Assembly (NCBI RefSeq): GCF_042477335.2
Contig: NC_091255.1
Span: 22,050,501-22,114,500 of the forward strand
Direction of reading: 5' to 3'
From: Ovis canadensis
Taxonomy: Eukaryota; Chordata; Mammalia; Artiodactyla; Bovidae
DNA: 64,000 nucleotides
Part shown: positions 23,760 through 48,142 of the stretch, one piece after another
How positions within the stretch are numbered: the first letter of the stretch is position 1
How the letters are laid out: each line of letters starts with the position of its first letter
Position numbers and translations under genes: made by a program
Notes under the pieces: generated by a model
The model's input: only the letters and a program-made list of their open reading frames with translations
The model's database searches: none
Told to the model about the DNA's origin: nothing

Positions 23760-24172
23760 TCTGGGAATTCGCTGGTGGTCCAGGGTTCAGTCTGAACTTT
23801 CACTACCGAGGGCCCAGGTTCAATCCCTTGGTGGGGAACTAAGACCCCGCAAGTCGTGCAACACAGCCTAATAAGAAGAAGAATAATAACTTCCCTGGTG
23901 GTCCAGTGGTAAAGAATCTGCCTGCCAGTGCAGGGGACGCAGGTGTGATTCCTGGTCCAGGAAGATTACACCAATCATGGAGCAACTAAACCCAGGCGCC
24001 ACAACTACTGAGCCCACACGCTCCAGAGTCCGTGCTCTGAAACAAGAGAGGCCACTGCAGTAAGAAGCTCATGTGCCATGACCAAGAGTTGCCCCCAACT
24101 CGCCACAACCGGAGAAAGCACAGCAACAGAGATCCAGCGCAGCCAAATATAAATAAATAAAATTAACTTACT
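23760..24172 (+). mobile_element. Two adjacent CHR-type SINEs
   Basis: The first spans 23760-23885 (gaattcgctggtggtccagg head). The second spans 23888-24172 (cttccctggtggtccagtgg head, tail agccaaatataaataaataa). Confidence 0.88.
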
Positions 24173-24199
24173 TTTTAAAAAGTAACTTAAAATAATAAT

Positions 24200-24705
24200 A
24201 ATAAACTGGCCTCTGTCAGTTCTCCCTCACCTCACCATCCTGTTGCTTCATGATGATTATCACAATCTTTAATTATCTTGTATATTTATTTGTGTATTAC
24301 TTATTATTAGCCCCCTACCCTATTGGGGGGCTTCCCAGATGGCTCAGTGGTAAAGAATCCACCAGCAATGCAGGAGGCACAGGAGATGCGGGTTTGATCC
24401 CTTGGTTGGGAAGATGCCCTGCAGTAGGAAACGGCAACCCACTCCAGGATTCTTGCCTGGATAAACCCATGGGCAGAGGAGCCTGGCATGGGGACGCAAA
24501 GAGCCCCCCATGGACAGAAGACCCATGGGGTTGCAAAGAGCCGGACGGGAATGAGCACCCAAGCACGCACACACTATTTTATTTCCAACTGTTTATTGTC
24601 TGCCTCTCATTGTTTCACATGAATGCAGAATTGGCTGGCTCACTGCGGGAAAGCTGTCTGGCACACAATAGGCGCATAATAAAAATGTGTGGCATGAAGG
24701 AATGA
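24200..24705 (+). mobile_element. L2 3' end interrupted by a Bov-tA
   Basis: L2-like text at 24200-24327 and 24563-24705 (the latter with ggcacacaataggcgcataa, the L2 terminal block). The Bov-tA occupies 24328-24562 in plus orientation and has a rearranged end containing two copies of the cccatgg..cgcaaagag block. Confidence 0.75.
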
Positions 24706-25164
24706 ACTGAAAGGCACTGTGGCTGCATGCTCAGTGCTTCTTCCCCTTCTTCCACATTTCAGGAAACACGTCTTTCAGGGACACCTCTGTCCTTTCTGTT
24801 TTCGCACCAAGATTTTCCTTCATGCTCCATTTAGCCAGATTTCAACTTGAATTTAAATGCCAGGAAACAGAACAGTACTTAAATTATGATTTGACTCAGA
24901 TCTTATGAACTCCCTTAAGGAAAGTCCCTTGAATCAAGCTCCCTTTCTATCATCAGAGCATCAGCCTCTAGAACCCACTTATGCATAGTCAAATGTATGT
25001 TGGTTCCAATGGAGTAAGTGCACTCACAGTGGGCAGAGCAACTGCAGAGCCTCTGGACACGGGCAGAGGGTCTGAGCAGATCTTCATTTCTGCTTTATGA
25101 TCCCCCTAGCTACATTACCACAAGGTCTATAAAGCATTACACGAGATGGACTGTTGTGCTGTTG
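24706..25164. other. Unique intronic sequence
   Basis: No recognised exon or repeat. Confidence 0.5.
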
Positions 25165-25372
25165 AAAGTGATAGTAGCTGCCGTGTCTGACTCTTGGCAA
25201 CCCCATGGACTGTAGCCCGCCAGGCTCCTCTGTCCACAGAATTCTCCAGGCAAGAATAATGGAGTGGGTTGTCATTCCCTTCTCCAGGAGATCTTCCCAA
25301 CCGAGGGACTGAACCTGGGTCTCCTACACTGCAGGCAGATTCTTTACCATCTGAGCCACCAGGGACGCTCCC
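25165..25372 (-). mobile_element. Bov-tA SINE
   Basis: Complete reverse copy from gaaagtgatagtagctgccg to gagccaccagggacgc. Confidence 0.92.
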
Positions 25373-25549
25373 TACACAACATATGTACTCTTTATAAAAA
25401 AATACAATTTTTGAAAAATCTACAACAGTTATGCTTAGGAAAGCCTTCCCAAACTGCACACAATATCACTCTTCTAGTGCAGTTAGCTCTTCCTTACAAC
25501 TTCTCATCCCAACAGTCACATGAATATGGTCCACCTACAGTCACTTCAC

Positions 25550-25796
25550 TTTTTTATTTGGTAAATATTTACTTGTTTGTTTCTGGCTCCACTGGTCTTG
25601 GTTGCGCCACATGGGATCTTTTTGCTGTGGCACATGGGTTCTGCCTTGGGGTGCACAGGCTTCTCTCTAGTTGAGGTGTACAGGCTTAGCTGCCCCATCG
25701 CATGTAGGATCTGAGTTCCCCCACCAGGGATCGAACCCGTGTCCCCTGGATTGGAAGGCAGATTCTTAACCACTGGACCACCAGGGGATTCGCTCA
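25550..25796 (-). mobile_element. CHR-type SINE
   Basis: Ends with the reverse tRNA head ctggaccaccaggggatt. Confidence 0.9.
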
Positions 25797-26199
25797 CTTC
25801 ACTTTTCAGAAGTGTGAAAATGTACACAACTAGACAGGTACATCTGTGCTCAGGTAAGTTTATGTGTATAACAGTGAATGAATTCTAGAGACGACTGGGT
25901 TGGAATGCTCCATTCACAGAGGAGAAAACTGTAATTCAGAGAAGTCAAGCAACTTTCTCATGTTGATACATTTAACTGCAGGGGCTCACCTGGAACCCAC
26001 TTCTGTTGATTTTCAGTGCAGTGCCCTCTTCAGTGTAACTCACTGGATCAGTCCTAGTTGTCTGCCCTACTCTAGAAATAATTTACCTTAATAGACATCT
26101 CGGCACCTCTTTATGTTGGTGTGTAAATCTATGTGCCCGTGTCAGTGAGCATGCATGCGAATGTCTACGTGTCTTCCTGCGAGTATTGGTTAAGCATAT

Positions 26200-26530
26200 C
26201 GTGTCAAGCATATCACCTCTGTTTATGCCCTGTTTATGCCCTTTCTCCAGGGGAAGCCTCTAGTTAATTACAGTTCCTTATGTCCCCACCAGCAGTGAAG
26301 TCAGGTGAAGATATTCTGAATCAATCATTAACACGCAAACTTGGTCCTCTCGCCAATAAACTCTAGTCCTGGGTCCTGAGAAAATGCGGCAGATCAATTA
26401 GGGTGGAACCAGACTCGCCCAGGGTTAAACTCAGTTCTAGGGCAGTGAAAGCATTTAGAGACAAGGCTGTGAGTGGTGGTGTCAGACCAGCCACATACAG
26501 TCTCTACAAGGAGAATGTGCTCAAGCTAAC
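26200..26530 (+). promoter_or_regulatory. Candidate C17orf78 promoter region
   Basis: The 330 bp before the start codon hold two direct copies of gtttatgccc (26221 and 26231; TTTATG resembles CDX sites) and AT-rich motifs agttaatta (26262) and cattaacac, which resemble HNF1 half-sites. The human gene is reported mainly from intestine, so such motifs are plausible, but they are short and common. No CpG island and no clear TATA box at the expected spacing. Confidence 0.3.
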
Positions 26531-38592
<12,062 letters not shown>

Positions 38593-39448
38593 GAAGTTCT
38601 GCTCTGCCTCACACATTGGAAGAAGGATAGCACACTGTCTTCTCCCTACTATTAATCAATATGGGCAGATTCTTGCCAATTTTACCCTCGTATCTTCAGC
38701 AGGAACATTACGATCAGACAGTAATGCCAGGTCAGTGAGGAGAAAGCCTGGACTTATAGTCAGAGTTACTCTAATATCTTTACTGCTGACTCAGCCACAA
38801 GCCTTTGAAATTCACTTGGAACTCAAAGGAAAAATGGATATTTTTTTCATCTCATCAAATGAAAACAAAGGTATTCCCTCTAAGTGCTACATGAATGGAC
38901 ACATCACTCTCTTTGACAAAAGGTTTAAACACAGTCTCCGAGGAACTGAGCAAAGCGGCCCTCGGTATGGCACACTGACTCTCAGCTGACCTCTTGCACT
39001 GGCTCTCAGCCAGCTGAGGGTGGGGCTCCTGTTTTCCCTCTGGCATTCACCGGGCTTTAAACCTCTGCCCCAGCTCTCCACACACTGGGGAAGGGAACTT
39101 GACCCTGAGCATTCCAAAGAGCCTCCTTGTGACTCATCCCCAAGGGCATACAAAGGACCCAGACAAGATCTCTTGATAATGCAGAATTCCTGACGTGGAA
39201 TTATACTCTACCATCACGGTGAGCTGCAGACATTCACAAGCAATCCAGAGCAACACAATTATGGTGTTCTTTCTCACAGAGGCATGGCTCAGAGTCAAGC
39301 CTGACCTCACTCAGAGTTTAGTGAGAAAGTGAAAAGGCTGATTTAAAAAAAAAGAAAAACTTAATGCAACATTTATTGTATTTCTTACCTGTTGTATCTT
39401 CCTTTCCCTTACTTCAGCTAAGAGTCCAAGAAAGGCTCAGTTTATATG
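38593..39448. other. C17orf78 3' UTR and flanking unique sequence
   Basis: The 3' UTR end is undetermined. Frames on both strands at 38735-39153 are unrecognised. Confidence 0.45.
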
Positions 39449-39690
39449 GAACTTCCCTGGTGGTCCAGTGGTTAGGAATCCACCTTCCAATGCAGGGGAT
39501 GCCGGTTTGATTCTTGGTTGAGGAACTAAGATTCCACATGCCTCGTGGCAACTAAGCCTGAGTCCCAAAACCAGAGAGCCCGCTACACCGCAACTACTGA
39601 GCCTGAGCTCTGGAGCCCACGAGCCACAACTTGAGACGAGCTGTGTGCCATGCCAAAGGGCATGTGTGCCTCAATGTAGCCAAGATAAAA
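39449..39690 (+). mobile_element. CHR-type SINE
   Basis: Full plus copy from gaacttccctggtggtccag to caatgtagccaagataaaaa. Confidence 0.9.
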
Positions 39691-40171
39691 AGGCTCAGTG
39701 TACAGAATTTACTATGAAATTAGATTTTCACTTATACATTGTAATTTAATTATTCATGAAACTCACAACTGTGGGTTACAGTGCATATGAGTTTTGACAA
39801 TGAAAACGCAACATAAACAATCTATTTTGTATGGCAAAGAATTTATTTACTTTACCATTAAAAATTGTTTTATTCAAGAGATTTTTCTGAAAAACTGTCA
39901 CCTAACATATCGATACTTTCAATGTGAAGACAACTGTGCATTACCTAACAATGAATTTTTGCAAAGACTAATCTTACAAATTCAAAATTACAAAACTCAA
40001 ATTCGTGCTCTAAAAACTGCATTTTGGGAAATGCTTTTTTTATGATGGAATGAGACAGCCGACCTTAAAACAGAGTTTAGGTGAAAAGAGGACTGGCAGA
40101 AGGGATAAGAAGGGTGTTGTCCTGCTTCTTTTCCTTTTTTTTCCCTTTTATTTTACTATTTTTTAAATGAT
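39691..40171. other. Unique AT-rich sequence
   Basis: The plus frame 39794-40045 (83 codons) has no recognisable family; base composition suggests chance. Confidence 0.45.
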
Positions 40172-40300
40172 TTTTTGAGTTTTATTTTTTGGCTACACTG
40201 TGCAGTGTGTGGGATCTTAGTTCCCCAACCAGAGATTGAACCCGTGCACCCAGCAGTGGAAGCATGGAGTCAACCACGGGACCACCAGGGAGGTCCCCTA
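40172..40300 (-). mobile_element. CHR-type SINE
   Basis: Reverse copy ending accaccagggaggtccc. Confidence 0.88.
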
Positions 40301-40523
40301 CTATTTGTTTTTTTGTCCTGCTTCTTTTCAAGAGTCTGAAACCATTCCATTTCATTTTGGTGAAATGTACCTGCACCTAAGTAAATTGTGTGAGAAAGTT
40401 TTATTAAAGTATAAAGGAGACAGAGAAAGCTTCTGACATAGACATCAGAAAGACGCTTGCTAGTGTTAGCAATGGAGTTATATACTCTCCAATGAATTCA
40501 AACAATGTCTGGAAGTTGTAAAT

Positions 40524-40736
40524 CCCTGGTGGCTCAGATGGTAAAGCGTCTGCCTGCAATGTGGGAGACCTGGGTTTGATCCCTGGGTCCGGAAGATACC
40601 CTGGAGGAGCAAATGGCAACCCACTCCAGCACTCTTACCTGGAAAATTCCACGGACAGAGGAGCCTGATAGTCTACAGTCCATAGGGTTGCAAAGGGTCG
40701 GACATGACTGAGCAACCTCACTTTCACTTTCACTCC
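40524..40736 (+). mobile_element. Bov-tA SINE
   Basis: Head ccctggtggctcagatggta to ctcactttcactttcac. Confidence 0.93.
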
Positions 40737-41023
40737 CATAATTTACATTTTAAGATAACAGAATTAGCCAGAAGGTTTAATCCAGAGACTGTCCTCAGGC
40801 AGGATACATTATTGTTATATAATCCTAAGGAATGTAGAGGGAAAAAAAAGTTTGTGCTTTCTTCCTCCTTGAGAATTCCAGACCCCACTCTCCTTGGGGA
40901 CCCCTAGACTTATCAACCTGCCTAGGAAATGACTCTCTCAATCTGATACTCAAGCTGAGCCTTGAAGAGATGGAACCAAGCATGGAAGACGCTAGTTTTC
41001 AAGGAAGCCCTAGAGATCCTGTG

Positions 41024-41262
41024 CTTCTGTGCTCAGTCATGTCTGATTCTTTGTGACCCTTTGGATTGTAGCCTGCCAGGCTCCTCTGTCCATGGGGATT
41101 CTCCAGGCACGAATTCTGGAGCAAAAAATAAAAGAAGAATACTGGAAGAAATACATTTTCTCCTCCAGAGGATCTTCCCAACCCAGGGTTGAACCCACAC
41201 TGCCCCGTGTCTCCAGCACTGCAGGCAGATTATTTACTACTGAGCCATCGGGGGAAGCCCAG
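41024..41262 (-). mobile_element. Bov-tA SINE with internal A-rich insertion
   Basis: Reverse copy in which gcaaaaaataaaagaagaat and neighbouring bases (about 41121-41155) interrupt the body. Confidence 0.85.
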
Positions 41263-42139
41263 AGATCCTGCGGGTGCCCCAAAGTTCCATAGAGCATTCT
41301 CTGAAAATACGCTGGGTGGAGAGGATAGGGCACAGGGGCTGGCACTAGAATAGATGAGCATTGCCCTCCACTGGTGCACAACAATACCTCCAGTTTATCC
41401 TGCCATCTGTGGCTCAGTCTAACAAGGAAATAGCGGCAGGGGTGGGGCAGGGGAGAAGAAGCCTGCTCCTTCCCAAGACCACTGGGGAGGATGATCAAAA
41501 GCTTTCCATACTTCATGCTTTTGCTCTAGGACTGATGCCTACAGTCATCTCCACCTTCCCAGGCTTATCCACCAGAGAAAGTGCTTTCATCCAGAAACAG
41601 GCAATAAAACTTGCAGCAAAGTCTATTTATACTCATTAGCTCTTCTGCCAGAATATAATGTAGGCAACGTGTATAGTGACTTTTCTTTATAGAGATTCAC
41701 CGATGGAATCAAAATTGTTTACACTGCTCTGGGGACTTGTTTCCCCAGACAAAGAAAGGTCCCTCTGAGGATTTTCTGACTGCCTAATCAGTTACCAATT
41801 TTCAATCTCCTATTCTCTTAACCACTAGGGATCTTTGAAAACCAAAAGATAGGGGAGAGAGAGGAAGGGAAGGGAGAATGCCCAGGCGGACCTTGGGATG
41901 TGACCTGTATTCTGCAGACCGCTTCACACCGGGGCACAATTCTTCCTGTCACCACGACAGGCTTAGCTACAAACTCAACTTGATAAAATGCCATTCCTAT
42001 GGGGAGCTAATTACTCCTCCTATTACTACCATATTTTCAGTTAGCACAAGTATTAAGTTGTGTTTTTCTCAAGTCATAGGCTAGAGAGGCCTTAAAGTCA
42101 TTCCACCTTTTTTAAGAATCTGAGTCATCCCAATTTTTT
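41263..42139. other. Unique intronic sequence
   Basis: About 880 bp. The frame 41361-41639 (92 codons, plus) is not recognised; no flanking splice signals stand out. Confidence 0.45.
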
Positions 42140-42296
42140 TTTTGTTTTTACTTTTTGGTTATGCTGGGTCTTAGTTGAGGCATGTGGCCTCTTTAGCTGT
42201 GGCATGTGGGATCTAGTTCCCTGACTGGGGATGAAATCTGGGCCCCTTGCATTGGGAATGCAGAGTCAGCCACTAGACCACTGGGGAAATCCCTCA
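42140..42296 (-). mobile_element. CHR-type SINE
   Basis: Reverse copy ending agaccactggggaaatccc. Confidence 0.87.
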
Positions 42297-42767
42297 GTAC
42301 TTTTTGATAGGCCTAGTGATGGCAGTTGCTTCGGGTAGAGAAAACACATTCACAGACATCTCCAATTTAACTTTTGCTGCCACTGCTAAAGGATGTTAAG
42401 TAAATAGCTGTATTTCTGCACATGTGCATGACTTTATTCAAATAAGCACTTAAAATATACAATTGTATACCTTGTTTTTTCCATTTTTTCATTTATAAAG
42501 ATATATCTGTGATTACAAAAATCAGTGACCTAGGAATCTTTGGGCCCCTGACAGGCCTGAGCAGGCCACTAGCACCCCTCTTTCTCTGCACCCCTAGGCT
42601 AGTCCAAGGGGTTACTAATCAGAGAGGGACATAGCGGGGTTCTAGCCCTGTACATTTCCCCCCATCCCAAGTCCTTCCTCTTATTTTGGAAACTTCTTAA
42701 GCACAGTCCAGTAGATTCTGATCTAAAGCACTTTTCTTACATCATGCCCCAAACTAGCTATTTTCCA
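42297..42767. other. Unique intronic sequence
   Basis: No exon or repeat recognised. Confidence 0.45.
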
Positions 42768-43062
42768 GGACTTCCCTGGTGGTTCAGTGGTTAAGACTCT
42801 GAGACGCCACTGTAAGGGGTATGGGCTCAACCCCTGGCTGGGGAACTAAGATCCCACATGCTGCACAGCGTGGTGCCCCCGAAATAATCTGCTTAAAAAA
42901 AAAAAATCTACAAAACTAGCCATTTTCTAAGGAAGAGTTGCGATTAATATATACAGCTTTTTTCTTGGCCACACCACGTGGATGGGTCCCCAACCAGGTA
43001 TGGAACCATGCCCCCTGCAGGGGAAGCGCTGAGTGTTAACCACTGAACCGCCAGAGCCAGAA
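42768..43062. mobile_element. Two CHR-type SINEs in opposite orientation
   Basis: Plus copy at 42768-42908 (head ggacttccctggtggttcag, A12 tail) and minus copy at 42958-43062 (ending tgaaccgccagagcc). Confidence 0.85.
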
Positions 43063-43281
43063 ACCCTTCTTTGTTTTGACCTGTTCAGGTTGATGATTTT
43101 ATGGTTCCTCCTCTCCTTCCTCCCCGAAACTCCTCTCCCGCCTCTGCCCTTCCCCTGAATTCTCAGAGAGGATTCCTTTCCAAGTTCACACCACAGCCAT
43201 CATGCTGCGGGGCTGCTCTTTATCCTTTGATACATACTTTCCAGCTCTTCTGTTTGAAGCCTGTTATGTTTGTATTAACTT

Positions 43282-43494
43282 GTTGCTGTTAGTCACTAAG
43301 TCGTGTCTGACTCTTCTGCAACCCTAAGCACTGTGTCCTGCCAGGCTTCTCTGCCCATGGGATTTCCCAGGAAAGAATACTGGAGTGAGTAGCCATTTCC
43401 TTCTCCAGGGGAATCTTCTCAACCCAGGGATCGAACCCACATCTCCTGCATTGCCAGGAGGATTCTTTACCACTGAGCCACCTGGGAAACCTCG
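43282..43494 (-). mobile_element. Bov-tA SINE
   Basis: Reverse copy from gttgctgttagtcactaagt to gccacctgggaaacc. Confidence 0.92.
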
Positions 43495-43789
43495 TGTTAA
43501 CTTGTATGTCTCTGTATTACCTGGTGCTTATTAACAAAGCACCATGATCATAGTACACATTCAAAGAAATTGTTGACAATGCCACACCACTAAATGGATA
43601 GCTGAGGGTAGCATAACTGACTTTTTATTAATAGAAGAAAATGAGGTAACCTTTACTTTTACATCAAAGTTGCTACTGGTCACCAGGTGGATGCAAACCA
43701 ATGAGGGCCCAACCTGCAATTGTTGGTAACACTTGAATCCATCTCTCTAGACTTACAATCTTTTTTAAAAATGAATATACATATATATT

Positions 43790-43982
43790 CTTAGAAATAT
43801 TTATCTTCACTCATTTATCTGGCTGTGCTGGGTCTTAGTTACAGCACACGGGATCTTTAGTTGTGGCATGTGAACTCTTAGTTTCAGCATGTGGGATCTA
43901 ATTCCCTGACCAGGGATTGAACCTGGGTCCCCTGTACTGGGAGCATGGAGTCTTAGTCACCAGAATACCAGGAAAGTTCTTA
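43790..43982 (-). mobile_element. CHR-type SINE
   Basis: Reverse copy with ggctgtgctgggtcttagtt and a degraded head at the right end. Confidence 0.87.
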
Positions 43983-44220
43983 GACTCACAGTCTTTTATC
44001 TCAATGCTCCTTTGTCTCTTTATCTTTCTTTCCCTGCTCCTTCTTCCAACACTTTTCTTTTTCCTTTCCCTTTTTCTGTGTCATCCAATATTAAAAAAGT
44101 CTCTTAATCTGCAATGCTAGGGAATTTGATTTCGTGTCTATAGTACATGAGTTTCAGTCTCCAGAAGACTTTTCACAGGCTGACCCTCTTTTACCTGCTG
44201 TACCTTGGTCTATACTACCC

Positions 44221-44335
44221 ACACCAGTATTCTTGCCTGGAGAATTCTACGGACAGAGGAGGCTGGTGAGCTTCAGTCCATGGGGTCACAGAGTTCGACA
44301 TGACTGAGCGACTAACACCACACACACACACTTTC
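44221..44335 (+). mobile_element. Bov-A monomer
   Basis: Bov-A body (cagtattcttgcctggagaa to gacatgactgagcgactaac) followed by a (CA)n tract at about 44319-44332. Confidence 0.87.
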
Positions 44336-44423
44336 ACCAGACTGTTATGAATTTGCGCCATCCAGTGGTTAAAGTTGCTAATGTCATCCTCTGAAAAAAG
44401 CAGTGTGTATAAATGATTATACA

Positions 44424-44812
44424 ACCTCAGATATGCAAATAATACCACTCTAAAGGCAGAAAGTGAAGAGGATCTAAAGAGCCTCTTGATGAGGGTGAAA
44501 GAGGGGAGTGAAAAATCTGGCTTAAAACTGAACATTCAAAAAACTAAGATCATAGCATCCAGTCCCACCACTTCAATGCAAACAGAGGGGAAAAAGCAGA
44601 AACAGTGACAGATTTTATTTTCCTGGGCTCCAAAATCACTGCGGAGGGTGACTCCAGCCATGAAATTTTAAAAGTCGCTTGCTTCTTGGAAGAAAAGCTA
44701 TGACAAACTTAGCATGTTAAAAAGCAGAGACATCACTTTGCTGACAAAGAACCATATAGTCAAAGCTATGATTTTTCTAGTAGTCATGTATGGATGTGAG
44801 AGTTAGTTCCAC
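44424..44812 (+). mobile_element. BovB LINE internal fragment
   Basis: Plus-oriented RT-end region beginning near cctcagatatgcaaataata; the YADD codons are degraded. Confidence 0.9.
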
Positions 44813-45080
44813 CTCCTCCCTAATTTGGAAATCTCAGACTTAAAAATTTTTGCCAGTGGATGACTGTAGTCTCTTATTATTGCTCCTATGTACATTTGTC
44901 TGCTTCACGGTGAGGTTGAGCATCTTTCTATATATTTACTTGCCCTCAGTTTTTCTCTTGCTTGCTTATAGCCTCTCCTTTTTCTTCTGTTGTGCTGATG
45001 TTTTTTTAATTGAGTCGTAGAAGTCCTGTATTTCTGGCTGTATTTCGGGATACTAATCTTCTGTCTGTGAAACACGGTAT
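44813..45080 (-). mobile_element. Old L1 fragment
   Basis: Reverse L1 ORF2 text (gtgaggttgagcatctttc, then gtcgtagaagtcctgtattt). Confidence 0.65.
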
Positions 45081-45231
45081 AATCAAAACTATATTTCTAA
45101 TATAAAACAATCCTCCATGCAGAGTTACACATATTAATAAATAAACACCTGTTAGGCTCTGGAGCTCTGGGAGTCCCATTTGGCTCCAAGATTCTGTTTT
45201 CATTTTTACTTCTGCATTTAAAAAGCTATTG

Positions 45232-45691
45232 GTTTGCAGCAACGTGGATGGACCTAGAGATTGTCATCCTGAGTGAATTAAGTCAGACAGAGAAAAGGAA
45301 ATATCATGTCACATGACAGCCCTTATATGTGGAATCTAAAAAGAAATGAAACAAATGAACTTATTTACAAACCAGAAACAGGCTCACAGACTTAGAGAAC
45401 AGGCTTACGGTCACCAGGGGGAAGGACAAGAGGAAGGGATAGTTAGGAAGTTTGTGATGGACGTGTACACATTGCTATACTTTAAATAGATAACCAACAA
45501 GAACCTCCCGTAGAGCACATGGAACTATGCTCAGTGTTATGCGGCAGCCTGGATGGCAGGGGAGTTTGGGAGAGGATGGATATATGTATACGTATGGCTG
45601 AGTCCCTTTGCTGTCCACCTGAAACCATCACAACAGTGTTAACCAGTTATACTCCAATATAAAATAAATTTTTAAAATTAAAACAATTTTT
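45232..45691 (+). mobile_element. Ruminant L1 3' end with target site duplication
   Basis: Starts gcaacgtggatggacctaga and ends with ccaatataaaataaattttt. The flanks share aaaaagctattg (45220-45231 and 45692-45703). Confidence 0.92.
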
Positions 45692-45703
45692 AAAAAGCTA
45701 TTG

Positions 45704-46364
45704 ATGCTTATGTTTTGAAGTCCCACAAAACTGAACATATTCCTTGGAAGGACTTCAAGAATTCCCACCTTGAAGGACTCTTCTTTGCCAGCACATCCGT
45801 GACAAAATAAGACAGCTGGGTCGTCAGCCTGCCTCAACTCTATTCAGTTCTTTACAGCAGGCAGAGAAAGGGCAGCTCTCAAAAAACTACTCGTATCTGC
45901 CATTGTCTAATTCTGAAATTAAACCAGCTAAGTAATACACAGGTTCAATTCCAGAGTGATTTATTCAGATATTGCTTTCCTAGGCATTTATAACAACTCC
46001 ATGGTATTGAAAAGAAATGCAACCTGTAGCAATATCTAAACTCCTGGGCCTATTTCACACTAAAAACCACTGAGCTCCCAGAGTGAGCCATAAAGGACCT
46101 TTGCCTAACGTTTTTATTTGCCTAAGCATGGAGAAGGTGAACTTTGACCGAACAGACAGCCTATGTGCCAGAGCAACATCACATTAGAGAATTCTCTCTG
46201 GTCTTCTCTCTGTTGTGAAATCACCACTGTTTACCCTTTTAGCTCTCTTCTTCCGATCTAAAAGAAAATCACCTGTTTCTCATGGCTATACTTCCTATGA
46301 AATGACTCCAACGTGCTTGTTCTTCCTAGTGGATTAATTTTAAGCCTTTTACCTCTAACATGAG
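45704..46364. other. Unique intronic sequence
   Basis: No exon or repeat recognised. Confidence 0.45.
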
Positions 46365-46592
46365 AGCTTCCTAGGTGGTTCTAGAGGTAAAGAATCTGCC
46401 TGACAATGCAGGAGACGCAAGAGACGCAGGTTCCATCCCTGGGTTGAGAAGATTCCTTGGAGTAGAAAATAGCATCCCACTCTAGGACTCTTCCCTGGAA
46501 AATTCCATGGGCAGAGGAGGCTGGCAGGCTACAGTCCATGGGGCCTCAAAGAGTCGGGTATGACTGAGTGACTGAGCACATCTCTCACTGAA
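46365..46592 (+). mobile_element. Bov-tA SINE
   Basis: Head gcttcctaggtggttctaga to gactgagtgactgagcac. Confidence 0.9.
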
Positions 46593-46719
46593 AATAATAA
46601 TAATAATAGGTAACACACAATGCAGATTTACTATGTAAGAATTAAAGCTTGTCTTCTGCTAAAGTACCACTAGGGAAAAGGTAGGCTAGGGAGCATCTCA
46701 TGGGTCTGAACCACCACAG

Positions 46720-47155
46720 CCTTCCCAAGGCCACTTCCACGTGTCTCTTCAACTCTAACACAGGTCTCCACCCTGCAGCCAGAGTAAGCCATCCACAGTG
46801 CAAATTAGATCTTGTTGCTCTTCGGCTAAAAAACATCCAGGGACTTGCCACTGCTCTCAGGATAAAACTCCAAATCCTTAATACTGTCGACTGCCCATGT
46901 TAATCAACTAGGCCACGATAAGAAAGATTATATTTTAAGACCATCAAGGCCATCCATTGTCCAGTCTGCCCCCTTGTCCAGTCTCATCTCCCCTCACTCA
47001 TTCCTTCACTTCAGCTACAGCCACAGTGGACTAGCTGCCTTCTTCCTTCCCTTAGGGTCCCCACTGTCCCCTCTGCCTGGAACACTGTGTTCACTCCCTC
47101 GTCTCACCTTCCCCTTCTTTACTATTTGCCTATTCAACACCTACTCAAATTTCAG
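46720..47155 (+). mobile_element. L2 LINE relic
   Basis: Text such as caggataaaactccaaatcc and cctctgcctggaacactgtg is characteristic of L2. Confidence 0.75.
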
Positions 47156-47160
47156 ATATT

Positions 47161-47710
47161 GGATTGATTGCTCAGTTGCTAAGTCACATCTGACTCTGCG
47201 ACCCCATGGACTGCAGCATGCCAGGCTTCCCTGTCCTCCACTGTCTCCCGGAGTTTGCTCAAACTCGGTCCATTGAGTCGGTGATGCCATCCAATCATCT
47301 CATCCTCTGTTGCCCCCTTCTCCTTCTGCCCTCAATCTTTCCCAGCATCAGGGTCTTTTCCAATGAGTTGGCTCTTCACATCAGGTGGCCAAAGTACTGG
47401 ATCTTTATCTTCAGCATCAGTCCTTCCAATGAATATTCAGGGTTGATTTCCTTCAGTCTCCTTGCTGTCCAAGGGACTCTCAAGAGTCTTCTCCAACTCC
47501 ACAGTTCAAAAGCATCAATTCTTGGGTGCTCAGCCTTCTTTATGGTCCAACTCTCACATCCATACATTACCACTGGAAAACCATAGCTTTGACTAGATGG
47601 ATCTTTGTCAGCAAGGTGATGTCTCTGCTTTTTAATACGCTGTCTAGGTTTGTCATAGCTTTTCTGCCAAGCAGCAAGCATCTTTTAATTTCATGGATTG
47701 ATAGAATCTC
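47161..47710 (-). mobile_element. BovB LINE 3' part
   Basis: Reverse BovB 3' region of about 550 bp beginning at ttgctcagttgctaagtcac and ending near tcatggattgatagaatc. Confidence 0.93.
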
Positions 47711-47715
47711 CTTAT

Positions 47716-47946
47716 TAGAGCCCCCCTTGGGACTTTCCTAGTGGTCCAGTGGTTAGGACTCGACGCTTTCACTGCAGTGGCTCAGGTTCAATCTCTGTTC
47801 AGGGTACTACTTGACAGAGCCCTGTCAATTTATATCTTCATTGATATTTCTCTTGGGTGGCTGATCTCTTATCTATTTCCTTATATTAGGGGGATTCACA
47901 AGTTTTGCAATGCAGTCATTAAAAAAAAAAAATAGAGCCCTCCTTG
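47716..47946 (+). mobile_element. Chimeric SINE retroinsertion with target site duplication
   Basis: The insert 47730-47932 begins with a CHR tRNA-like head (ggactttcctagtggtccag), switches at about 47815 to a 77-nt segment (47818-47894) duplicated at 48638-48714, adds about 26 nt of other sequence, and ends in A12. Flanks tagagccccccttg (47716-47729) and tagagccctccttg (47933-47946) match at 13 of 14 bases. Confidence 0.85.
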
Positions 47947-47994
47947 ATCTCCCAAACTCCACCTGGTTCTCCTACTATCTGCCCCCACTTTCCT

Positions 47995-48142
47995 GCTTTC
48001 TGGGGGGCTGTGCTGGCCATAGCTATGGCAGGCAGGATTTTTTCATTGCAGCGTGTGGGATCTAGCTTCCTGATCTGGGACTGAACGTGCCCCCTGCATT
48101 GGGAGCACAGTCTTAGCCACTGAATCACCAGGGAAGTTCCCC
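47995..48142 (-). mobile_element. CHR-type SINE
   Basis: Reverse copy ending tgaatcaccagggaagttcc. Confidence 0.88.

Noticed and set aside
39794-40045. 83-codon plus ORF rich in Ile, Phe and Gln
   Set aside because: AT-rich intronic DNA, no splice context and no recognised family.
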